5,966 nucleotides of DNA from positions 1 through 5,966 of the forward strand of contig CAMWVK010000112.1 of the NCBI GenBank assembly GCA_947177675.1, read 5' to 3'. A program made the translations under genes and the position numbers. Below are positions 1-5,966 of this stretch, piece after piece (position 1 is the first letter of the stretch; every line of letters starts with the position of its first letter). The notes under the pieces were generated by a model. The model made no database searches, was not told the origin of the DNA, and saw only the letters and a list, made by a program, of their open reading frames with translations. The stretch is from an uncultured Mucispirillum sp. GTDB lineage: Bacteria > Chrysiogenota > Deferribacteres > Deferribacterales > Mucispirillaceae.

Positions 1-81
1 GTATTTTTATTTTTTTCTCCATAATATCTACAAAATCTATATGGATTATTTTGTTCTTCTTATATTTTCCTTATTTTTCAC

Positions 82-110
82 TTGTTTATTATATAAAAAT
101 ACTTTATAAT
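82..110 (+). promoter_or_regulatory. sigma70-type promoter of the acn-icd-gltA operon
   Basis: A perfect -10 box, TATAAT, lies at 105-110. Seventeen bases upstream is a -35-like TTGTTT at 82-87, matching four of six bases of TTGACA, including the TTG. Transcription would start near 116-118, leaving a leader of about 38 bases before acn. It is the best promoter match seen ahead of the three genes, and no comparable site fits in the 9- and 12-base gaps between them. In such AT-rich DNA -10-like words are common, so the call rests on the combination of exact -10, ideal spacing and position. Confidence 0.7.
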
Positions 111-122
111 TTTTGCAAAAAT
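109..122. promoter_or_regulatory. 14-base perfect palindrome at the transcription start, possible operator
   Basis: The sequence ATTTTTGCAAAAAT is an exact inverted repeat centred between 115 and 116. It overlaps the last two bases of the -10 box and the predicted start of transcription. A repressor bound here would block RNA polymerase. No known regulator motif is recognised, and T-run/A-run palindromes arise by chance in DNA this AT-rich, so this is only a candidate site. Confidence 0.25.
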
Positions 123-142
123 AATATTAATCATACAAAAAT

Positions 143-149
143 AAGGGGA
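143..149 (+). promoter_or_regulatory. ribosome binding site of acn
   Basis: AAGGGGA ends five bases before the ATG at 155, a normal Shine-Dalgarno distance. It supports that ATG as the start of aconitase; the protein then runs in line with the usual family N-terminus. Confidence 0.7.
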
Positions 150-154
150 TTGAT

Positions 155-2392
155 ATGTTTGAAACTTTTTATAAGTCTTTCAGCCAGAAAGTAGATGCTG
201 CAAAAAATAAATTTGGCAGACCACTTACATTAATAGAGAAAATATTATATGCACATCTTTTTTATGAAAATGAATTAAAGGATTTTAAGCGTGGCGAAGA
301 CTATGTTAACTTTAAGCCCGACAGAGTTGCTATGCAGGATGCAACAGCACAAATGGCTTTATTACAATTTATGAATGCAGGCAAAAAGAAAGCTGCTGCA
401 AAATCTTCTGTTCACTGTGACCACCTTATACAAGCTTATAAAGGTGTTGATATAGATTTACCAGAAGCAGAGAAAACTAATAAGGAAGTATATGATTTTC
501 TGCAAAGTGTTGCAGCAAAATATGGTATAGATTTCTGGAAGCCAGGTGCAGGAATTATACATCAGGTAGTGCTGGAAAATTATGCTTTTCCTGGTGGTAT
601 GATGATAGGAACAGATTCTCATACTCCAAATGCTGGCGGATTAACTATGGCTGCTATTGGTGTAGGCGGTGCAGATGCTGCTGATGTTATGAGCGGTATG
701 GAATGGGAATTAAAAATGCCTAAAATCATAGGTGTTAAACTTACTGGCAAATTAAAAGGTTTTGCATCTCCAAAAGATATAATTTTAAAACTTACAGGTA
801 TTTTAACAGTTAAAGGCGGCACAAATTCTATTATAGAATATTTTGGCGAAGGAACATTATCACTTCCTGCAACAGGCAAATCAACAGTGTGCAATATGGG
901 TGCAGAAGTTGGTGCAACAACATCTATCTTCCCTTTTGACAGCCATACTGCTGATTATTTAAATGCTACTGGCAGAAAAACCGTGGCAGCTCTTGCTGAT
1001 AAATATAAAGAATATTTAAAAGCAGATGATGAAGTTTTGAATAACCCTGAAAAATATTATGATAAAGTTATAGAAATAGATTTAGACAGCCTATCCCCTT
1101 ATATTAATGGTCCATTTACTCCAGATGCTGCATCTACAGTAAATGAAATGGCTGCAAAAGCAGCTGAAAATAGCTATCCTGATAAAGTAGAAGTTGCTCT
1201 TATTGGTTCATGCACTAACTCATCATATCAGGATTTGGGCAGAGCAGCTAATTTATTAGAACAGGCTGTTGCTAAAAATATACCTTTAAAAGCTGAATTA
1301 ATTATTAATCCAGGCTCTATTTTAGTTTTAGAAACAGCTAAAAGAGATAAAATTATAGATACTTTTAAAAATGCTGGTGCAGTTATTATGACAAATGCCT
1401 GCGGACCGTGTATTGGTCAGTGGAAAAGAATAACTGATGATAATGAAAGAAAAAATACTATTGTAACCACATTTAACAGAAACTTTGCAAAACGAGCAGA
1501 CGGCAACCCTAATACTTATGCCTTTATAGTTTCACCAGAAATGGCTGTTGCTTATGCAATTTCTGGCAGATTAAGTTTTAATCCTGAAAAAGATACAGTT
1601 AAAGATAAAGATGGAAATGATGTAATGCTTACTGCTCCATTATGGGATGCTCTGCCAAAAGAAGGCTTTGTAAAATGTGATAAAGGTTTAATTACTCCAC
1701 CAAAAAATGGTGATGATATTGCTGTAAAAATAGATGCCTCATCTTCAAGACTGCAAATATTAAAACCTTTTGTAAAATGGGATGGCAGTGACATAATAGA
1801 TGCTGACCTTTTGATAAAGACAAAAGGCAAATGCACTACCGACCATATATCTATGGCAGGACCATGGTTAAAATTCAGAGGTCATTTAGAAAATATTTCT
1901 GATAATATGCTGATGGGTGCAGTAAATGCTTTTAATGATGAAACAAATAAAGTAAAAAATAACTATACTCATGAATATTCTGCTGTTTCTGCTGCTGCAA
2001 AATATTATAGAGATAACAAAAATGGCTCTATAGTTGTTGCAGAAGAAAACTATGGCGAAGGCTCATCAAGAGAGCATGCTGCAATGGAGCCAAGATTTCT
2101 AGGTGTAAAAGCTATTATTGCAAAAAGCTTTGCAAGGATACATGAAACGAACTTAAAAAAACAAGGTATGCTTGCCCTTACTTTCCAAAATAAAGATGAC
2201 TATAATCTTGTGCAGGAAGGCGATTTAATATCTATTACAGGCTTAAAAGATTTTGCTCCTAATAAAGAGCTTACAGTTACTTTAAAACACACTAATAATA
2301 AAACAGACATATTTAAGGTTAACCATACATATAATATACAGCAGATAGAATGGTTTAAAGCAGGTTCCGCATTAAACAACTTAAAAAAATAA
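155..2392 (+). CDS. acn: aconitate hydratase (aconitase), mitochondrial-type
   Basis: Converts citrate to isocitrate through cis-aconitate in the cytoplasm, using a [4Fe-4S] cluster whose fourth iron is not held by protein and binds substrate. At 745 residues it is the length of mitochondrial-type aconitases, shorter than the roughly 890-residue AcnA/IRP type. Cluster ligands are Cys353 (in GSCTNSS), Cys416 and Cys419 (ACGPCIGQW), with the same spacing as pig Cys358/421/424. Substrate-binding residues also line up: Gln61, Asp154-Ser155-His156 (GTDSHTPN), Arg442 and Arg447 (FNRNFAKR), Arg575 (KFRGHL), and Ser637-Ser638-Arg639 in the swivel domain ([14 protein letters not shown]). Domains 1-3 span about 25-480 and the swivel domain about 550-700. 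There is no mitochondrial targeting peptide, as expected in a bacterium. The start is set by AAGGGGA at 143-149. First gene of the operon; icd follows after 9 bases. The cluster should make it sensitive to oxygen and iron supply. Confidence 0.97.
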   Translation: MFETFYKSFSQKVDAAKNKFGRPLTLIEKILYAHLFYENELKDFKRGEDYVNFKPDRVAMQDATAQMALLQFMNAGKKKAAAKSSVHCDHLIQAYKGVDIDLPEAEKTNKEVYDFLQSVAAKYGIDFWKPGAGIIHQVVLENYAFPGGMMIGTDSHTPNAGGLTMAAIGVGGADAADVMSGMEWELKMPKIIGVKLTGKLKGFASPKDIILKLTGILTVKGGTNSIIEYFGEGTLSLPATGKSTVCNMGAEVGATTSIFPFDSHTADYLNATGRKTVAALADKYKEYLKADDEVLNNPEKYYDKVIEIDLDSLSPYINGPFTPDAASTVNEMAAKAAENSYPDKVEVALIGSCTNSSYQDLGRAANLLEQAVAKNIPLKAELIINPGSILVLETAKRDKIIDTFKNAGAVIMTNACGPCIGQWKRITDDNERKNTIVTTFNRNFAKRADGNPNTYAFIVSPEMAVAYAISGRLSFNPEKDTVKDKDGNDVMLTAPLWDALPKEGFVKCDKGLITPPKNGDDIAVKIDASSSRLQILKPFVKWDGSDIIDADLLIKTKGKCTTDHISMAGPWLKFRGHLENISDNMLMGAVNAFNDETNKVKNNYTHEYSAVSAAAKYYRDNKNGSIVVAEENYGEGSSREHAAMEPRFLGVKAIIAKSFARIHETNLKKQGMLALTFQNKDDYNLVQEGDLISITGLKDFAPNKELTVTLKHTNNKTDIFKVNHTYNIQQIEWFKAGSALNNLKK

Positions 2393-2393
2393 T

Positions 2394-2398
2394 GGTGA
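2394..2398 (+). promoter_or_regulatory. short-spaced ribosome binding site of icd
   Basis: GGTGA lies in the 9-base gap after the acn stop and only three bases before the icd ATG. Because GGTGA matches the far end of the GGAGGTGA consensus, the effective spacing is still normal. Its closeness to the acn stop suggests that ribosomes finishing acn help start icd. Confidence 0.55.
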
Positions 2399-2401
2399 TT
2401 T

Positions 2402-3664
2402 ATGGCAAAAATTATTAAAGAAAATAATAAATTAATAGTTCCAGATACATTAACTCTGCCCTTTATTGAAGGTGACGGAGTTGGTGCAGAAATAACAAAT
2501 GTATGCAAAAAAATAGTAGACCATACAGTTAATACTGCTTATAAAGGTGCAAAAAAAATAGACTGGCTTGAAGTTTTAGGCGGCGAAAAAGCATATAAAA
2601 AAACTGGAAAATGGCTGCCAGAAGAAACAATGAATTCGTTTAAAGAATATTTAATAGGCATAAAAGGTCCATTAACAACACCTGTTGGAGGTGGTATCAG
2701 GTCATTAAATGTTGCATTAAGGCAGGAGCTTGATTTATTTGTATGTCTAAGACCTGTTGAATGGTTTAAAGGTGTGTCATCCCCATTGAAAGAACCTAAT
2801 AAAGTTAATATGGTAGTTTTTAGAGAAAATACTGAAGATATATATGCTGGTATTGAATGGGAAACAGGTACACAAGAAGCTGAAAAGTTTTATAAATTTT
2901 TATATGATGAAATGAATGTAAAAAAAGTCCGTTTTCCAGAAACGACATCTTTTGGCGTAAAACCTGTATCAAAAGAAGGCTCATCAAGGCTTGTTAGAGC
3001 TGCAGTGCAGTATGCTGCTGATAATAAAAAGCCATCTGTAACATTAGTTCATAAAGGAAATATTATGAAATTTACAGAAGGTGGATTTAAAAAATGGGGT
3101 TATGAAATCGCTGAAACAGAATTTGCAGATGCTGTGTTTACTATGAACCAGTATAACAGCATAAAAAAAGAAAAAGGTGCAGAAGCTGCTGATGCTGCAT
3201 ATAAAAATGCAGTAGAAAATGGAAAAATAATTATAAAAGATAATATTGCAGATGCGTTTCTTCAAAATACATTATTAAAACCAGAAGATTATTCTGTAAT
3301 AGCAACACTTAACTTAAATGGTGATTATATTTCTGACCAGCTTGCAGCTATGGTTGGCGGTATTGGTATTGCCCCTGGTGCAAATATTAACTATAATACA
3401 GGACATGCAATATTTGAAGCAACTCATGGAACTGCACCAGATATTGCAGGAAAAAATATAGTTAATCCATGCTCTATGCTGCTTTCTTTTGCTATGCTTT
3501 TTGAATATATTTCATGGAAAGAAGTAAGCGGTAAAATAAAAAATGCTCTTGTAGAATCTTTTGGAAAAGGATATGCTACCCATGATTTAGCTAGATTTAT
3601 GGATAATGGCACAAGCCTTTCTACAACAGATTTTGCTGATAATATTATAAAATTAATTAAATAG
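2402..3664 (+). CDS. icd: isocitrate dehydrogenase, probably NAD+-dependent
   Basis: Oxidises and decarboxylates isocitrate to 2-oxoglutarate. The 420-residue protein follows E. coli Icd (416 residues) almost throughout. Isocitrate and metal residues are conserved: Ser101, Asn103, Arg107, Arg117, Arg141, Tyr148, Lys218, Asp284, Asp308 and Asp312 match E. coli Ser113, Asn115, Arg119, Arg129, Arg153, Tyr160, Lys230, Asp283, Asp307 and Asp311. The cofactor pocket differs. After HGTAP come Asp347-Ile348, where E. coli has Lys344-Tyr345, which grip the NADP+ phosphate; Asp-Ile is the signature of NAD+-using IDHs. Tyr391 is replaced by His394, while Arg395 (Arg398 here) and Val351 (Val354) are kept. 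NAD+ preference is thus inferred, not proven. About 13 extra residues lie between Lys218 and Asp284. Ser101 matches the E. coli phosphorylation site, but no AceK kinase is in the window. Starts 9 bases after acn. Confidence 0.95.
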   Translation: MAKIIKENNKLIVPDTLTLPFIEGDGVGAEITNVCKKIVDHTVNTAYKGAKKIDWLEVLGGEKAYKKTGKWLPEETMNSFKEYLIGIKGPLTTPVGGGIRSLNVALRQELDLFVCLRPVEWFKGVSSPLKEPNKVNMVVFRENTEDIYAGIEWETGTQEAEKFYKFLYDEMNVKKVRFPETTSFGVKPVSKEGSSRLVRAAVQYAADNKKPSVTLVHKGNIMKFTEGGFKKWGYEIAETEFADAVFTMNQYNSIKKEKGAEAADAAYKNAVENGKIIIKDNIADAFLQNTLLKPEDYSVIATLNLNGDYISDQLAAMVGGIGIAPGANINYNTGHAIFEATHGTAPDIAGKNIVNPCSMLLSFAMLFEYISWKEVSGKIKNALVESFGKGYATHDLARFMDNGTSLSTTDFADNIIKLIK

Positions 3665-3668
3665 GTGA
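3663..3668 (+). promoter_or_regulatory. ribosome binding site of gltA overlapping the icd stop
   Basis: AGGTGA shares its first two bases with the TAG stop codon of icd (3662-3664) and sits eight bases before the gltA ATG at 3677. The overlap ties gltA translation to ribosomes leaving icd and supports the chosen start. Confidence 0.65.
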
Positions 3669-3676
3669 AGTAAATA

Positions 3677-5056
3677 ATGATATATGATAGTTTTTCTGAG
3701 GAATGTGCTGCTGTTAAAGAACATTTGATTTATGATTTGTCTGATGCTATGCGTGAAGCGGCTGTAATGGATTTAAGTCTTTTTAAAAAATATAATGTTA
3801 AAAGAGGACTTAGAAATGAAGATGGCACAGGTGTATTAGTTGGTCTTACAAGAATTGGTAATGTTGTAGGTTATGAAAAATCTGAAAATGGTCTTACACC
3901 TATTCCTGGTAAATTATTTTACAGGGGTATTGATGTAAATGATATAGTTTATGCTCTTTTAAAAGAGAAAAGACTAGGGTTTGAAGAAGTATCATATCTT
4001 TTATTATCAGGTAAACTGCCAAATAAACAACAATTGGAAGAGTTTAAATGCTTAATAGCTCAAGAAATGCCATTAGAGAAAAAAACAAGGCTGCATTTAA
4101 TTGATTTAGAAGGCTCAGATATAATGAATATACTTGCAAGAACTGTCCTTGAAATGTATATATATGATAAAAACCCAAATGATGTATCTCAAGGAAATTT
4201 AATGAGACAGTCACTTTATCTTTTATCAAAATTTCCTACAATTATATCTTATGCATACCATGTTCTCCGTCATGCTTATAATGGCAGAACTATGCACATA
4301 AGACACCCAAGAGAAGATTTATCTATTGCAGAAAATCTTTTATTTATGATTAAAGGTGAAGAATATACAGAGCTTGATGCCCGCACTCTTGATTTACTGT
4401 TATTATTACAGGCAGATCATGGCGGTGGCAATAACTCAACTTTTACTGTTCGTGTTACAAGTTCAACTATGACAGATACATACTCATCTATTGCTGCAGG
4501 TATCGGCTCATTAAAAGGACCGCTTCATGGTGGTGCAAACTTAATGGTGGTAGATATGCTTGACCACTTAAAAGAAAATATAAAAAAATGGGATGACCCT
4601 GACGAAATAGATGCGTATTTATATAAAATGCTGAATAAAGAAGCATACAATAAAACTGGGCTTATATATGGTATAGGTCATGCAGTATATACAATTTCTG
4701 ACCCAAGAGCAGTTCTTTTAAAAGAGTTAGCTAGAGATTTAGCAAAAGAAAAAGGAAGAACAGAAGAAATGGCTTTTTTAGAATTAATTGAAACACGCTC
4801 AATTGAAGGATTTAGTAACTTTAAAAAAGGCACTACAAAACGAGTATCCAGCAATATAGATTTTTATTCTGGGTTTGTTTATGATATGATAGGTCTACCA
4901 AAAGAAATATTTACTCCACTTTTTGCAATGGCAAGGATTGTCGGCTGGTGTGCCCATAGAAATGAAGAAATAACTTTTGCAGGTAAAAGAATTATCCGTC
5001 CAGGTTACAGCAGTATAGCTTCAGAAAAACCATATATAGAAATACAAAATCGTTAA
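3677..5056 (+). CDS. gltA: citrate synthase (Si-type)
   Basis: Condenses acetyl-CoA with oxaloacetate to citrate and CoA, feeding the aconitase and IDH encoded just upstream. The catalytic triad can be placed: His284 (GPLHGGAN), His335 (GIGHAVY, followed by DPR at 342-344) and Asp395 (SNIDFYSG), matching E. coli His264, His305 and Asp362. His248 in ADHGGGNNSTFTVR is the further conserved active-site histidine. At 459 residues it is about 30 longer than E. coli GltA. The additions are some 20 residues before His284 and about 10 between the two catalytic histidines. The N-terminal lead of about 40 residues up to the KYNVKRGLRNEDG stretch resembles citrate synthases of Clostridia and Bacteroidota. 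It is unrelated to the HMG-CoA-lyase-like Re-citrate synthase of some clostridia. A 2-methylcitrate synthase is the main alternative, but the neighbours argue for citrate. Last gene of the operon; a hairpin follows 12 bases after the stop. Confidence 0.95.
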   Translation: MIYDSFSEECAAVKEHLIYDLSDAMREAAVMDLSLFKKYNVKRGLRNEDGTGVLVGLTRIGNVVGYEKSENGLTPIPGKLFYRGIDVNDIVYALLKEKRLGFEEVSYLLLSGKLPNKQQLEEFKCLIAQEMPLEKKTRLHLIDLEGSDIMNILARTVLEMYIYDKNPNDVSQGNLMRQSLYLLSKFPTIISYAYHVLRHAYNGRTMHIRHPREDLSIAENLLFMIKGEEYTELDARTLDLLLLLQADHGGGNNSTFTVRVTSSTMTDTYSSIAAGIGSLKGPLHGGANLMVVDMLDHLKENIKKWDDPDEIDAYLYKMLNKEAYNKTGLIYGIGHAVYTISDPRAVLLKELARDLAKEKGRTEEMAFLELIETRSIEGFSNFKKGTTKRVSSNIDFYSGFVYDMIGLPKEIFTPLFAMARIVGWCAHRNEEITFAGKRIIRPGYSSIASEKPYIEIQNR

Positions 5057-5068
5057 AATTCCTTTTTT

Positions 5069-5097
5069 CCCTTATAATGTGTTACATATTATAAGGG
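5069..5097 (+). terminator. hairpin terminator after gltA
   Basis: CCCTTATAAT at 5069-5078 pairs exactly with ATTATAAGGG at 5088-5097. Three more pairs, one of them G-U, extend the stem to 13 bp around a TTA loop. It starts 12 bases after the gltA stop, where an operon should end. The T-run behind it is poor (AGGTTATATATTTTT), so termination may be leaky or need help. On the minus strand the stem is followed by A rather than T, so it should not act on transcripts from the right. Confidence 0.6.
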
Positions 5098-5145
5098 AGG
5101 TTATATATTTTTACATAACAAATACCATTCTTTTTTATATAAAAA

Positions 5146-5165
5146 ACTGTCCCCACACATTTTTT
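5146..5165 (-). repeat. possible left terminal repeat of the decayed insertion sequence
   Basis: ACTGTCCCCACACAT followed by a T-run has the look of an IS end and stands just past the last transposase-like codons, where the element should finish. Its G+C-rich core also stands out in the AT-rich spacer. No matching inverted copy (TGTGTGGGGACAGT) is found to the right in the window, so the pair cannot be confirmed. The right end may have been lost or have mutated. Confidence 0.25.
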
Positions 5166-5648
5166 AAATCAATCGTTTCACTCAGAGAAATATTATAGTG
5201 ATAGAATTCAGCTTTTCAAATCTTTACTTTCTGTTATTATATCAAATATTTAACAGATACTTAATCCTTTGGCATACTTTAATATTGTTTTCTAGTCTAT
5301 TTCTGATATATCCTTTTGATACTTTTTTACTACCTGTAACTTTTTATCCTGCGGGATTAATATCCCCAGCTCGCCAAAATTACTATTGATTGTTTAGTCT
5401 TATAGCCATTGTGATATTCTGCATTATCTGAACATTCTAATTTGTTACAGCATAAATGCTATTCCATTTATACTTACATAATTTCCTTTATAGTGCTTCC
5501 TAAATAGGTCTTTTAAGACTTATTGAATATCATTAGCTGACTTTATTTCATATTCTGGTAATAAACTTGATATTAGTTGATGCTTACATTTCCGTCATTA
5601 CTACTTTGTGTGCTGCTTTCTTATCTTGTGTTATCTTGGTGCTTTCAT
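5165..5648 (-). pseudogene. IS256/Mutator-family transposase remnant, N-terminal part
   Basis: Read leftwards on the minus strand, short blocks follow the order and spacing of IS256-type transposases: QLISSLLPEYEIKSANDIQ (5523-5579); LKDLF (5502-5516); ME-stop-HL (5453-5467); SDNAEYHNGYKTKQS (5387-5431); NFGELGILIPQD then VVKKYQKDISEID (5295-5381); KTILKYAKGL (5262-5291). In living relatives the matching stretch runs roughly LLxEYxxxSAxDIQxALKDL, MExHLGY, NxRNGY, GExxIxxPxDR, KKxQKDIS, MYAKGM. The blocks lie in three frames and are cut by stops at 5520-5522, 5459-5461, 5292-5294 and 5250-5252. The start is unclear: an ATG at 5646-5648 or one at 5596-5598. About 155 of the usual 400 or so residues can be traced. 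The DDE catalytic domain is absent, so the gene is dead. Below 5250 the resemblance fades; a few residues might be the fused C-terminus. Family identity rests on recalled motifs, not a search. Confidence 0.8.
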
Positions 5649-5966
5649 ATATTCTTTTATTATAGAAAACTGAAATTTGCACTTTTTACATATTTTTTTC
5701 ACAGGCTTGCTTTATATATATTGTATAATACACTGTATGTTTACTTTATATCAAATATTTTCATATATTCTTCAGTTTTCTTTGAAGAAGAACCAAACAT
5801 ATTTCTACTTTTGATACATTATAGTCATTAAGTGGATGATTAAAGTTTGCAGCACTTGATGGAACAAAAATATCACGACTGAAATGATTTAAACTAATAC
5901 ATATACAAAATACAGCATGAGTATTTAAGGTAATACATATTTTTCGCCTATAAATCAGGTTCTAAA
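5649..5966. other. spacer with no recognisable intact gene
   Basis: This AT-rich stretch beyond the transposase remnant holds no gene I can defend. On the plus strand, open reading is phenylalanine-, leucine- and tyrosine-rich, as T-rich DNA gives by chance. On the minus strand there is a 66-codon open frame without an ATG (5764-5961) and a 19-codon frame (5741-5800). Both are more protein-like than their surroundings and may be debris of older genes or insertion sequences. No tRNA, repeat array or promoter is evident. Confidence 0.5.
5741..5800 (-). pseudogene. short fragment, possibly from an IS66-type transposase
   Basis: A 19-residue frame, MFGSSSKKTEEYMKIFDIK, preceded in frame by IKSRN, recalls the 'lyFGxSSEKt...lfde' segment near the N-terminus of IS66-family TnpC proteins. 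It lies on the same strand as the IS256 remnant, just upstream of it. The match is short and from memory. It could equally be chance, since lysine- and serine-rich peptides are common in AT-rich DNA. No other IS66 part is seen. Confidence 0.2.

Noticed and set aside
1..22. Possible start of a divergent minus-strand gene (ATG at 20-22, giving MEKKIKI to the window edge), with a minus-strand TATAAT at 88-93
   Set aside because: Only seven codons are visible, there is no convincing ribosome binding site, the -35 spacing is 19 with a weak match, and lysine/isoleucine codons are expected by chance here. Sequence to the left is needed to decide.
2..109. Open plus-strand frame ending at TAA 107-109, as if the tail of an upstream gene
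   Set aside because: The peptide is phenylalanine-, leucine- and tyrosine-rich from T-rich DNA, another frame is also open over the same bases, and it runs through the acn promoter.
619..894. Minus-strand open frames inside acn, icd and gltA (for example 619-894, 1552-1836, 2200-2508, 3044-3265)
   Set aside because: They lie entirely or mostly within intact enzymes with conserved active sites, and are antisense shadows without start signals of their own.
3002..3004. Ser101 of IDH as a phosphorylation switch like Ser113 in E. coli
   Set aside because: The serine is needed for isocitrate binding and is conserved regardless of control. No aceK or glyoxylate genes are in the window, so regulation by phosphorylation cannot be claimed. 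(The Ser101 codon itself is at 2702-2704.)
5198..5389. 63-codon plus-strand frame with a hydrophobic product
   Set aside because: It is the opposite-strand shadow of the IS256 transposase relic; T-rich DNA yields membrane-like peptides, and there is no ribosome binding site.
5577..5831. 84-codon plus-strand frame that looks like a small membrane protein
   Set aside because: It overlaps the N-terminal part of the transposase relic on the other strand, has no ribosome binding site, and its Phe/Leu/Tyr/Ile make-up is that of random T-rich DNA.

Overview
The window is AT-rich bacterial chromosome (about one third G+C by eye) with three long plus-strand genes packed head to tail, followed by roughly 900 bases without an intact gene. 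The three genes encode aconitase (acn, 155-2392), isocitrate dehydrogenase (icd, 2402-3664) and citrate synthase (gltA, 3677-5056). Together they form the complete oxidative arm of the citric acid cycle: acetyl-CoA + oxaloacetate -> citrate -> isocitrate -> 2-oxoglutarate. This is the route that low-GC anaerobes and Bacteroidota often keep mainly to make glutamate. Gaps of 9 and 12 bases, a good sigma70-type promoter at 82-110 before acn, and a hairpin at 5069-5097 after gltA all point to one operon with its own start and end.

The catalytic residues of all three enzymes can be placed and are intact. The most informative detail is in IDH. At the two positions that in E. coli Icd (Lys344, Tyr345) hold the 2'-phosphate of NADP+, this protein has Asp347-Ile348, the pair typical of NAD+-using IDHs. 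The operon therefore probably yields NADH rather than NADPH.

The right-hand 900 bases are a graveyard. Read on the minus strand from about 5648 down to about 5165, short blocks in changing frames line up in order with the N-terminal region of IS256/Mutator-family transposases. They are broken by at least three frameshifts and several stops, and the DDE catalytic domain is missing. Further right (5649-5966) are only unassigned fragments, one of which faintly recalls an IS66-type transposase.

The organism cannot be fixed from the sequence. AT-richness, AGA/ATA-rich codon use, the mitochondrial-type aconitase and the citrate synthase type fit a gut-type anaerobe (Clostridia, Bacteroidota or Deferribacterota such as Mucispirillum); this is a guess. 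I see no defence system, CRISPR array, RNA gene or clearly undescribed system. The window is a core-metabolism operon beside a decayed insertion sequence.
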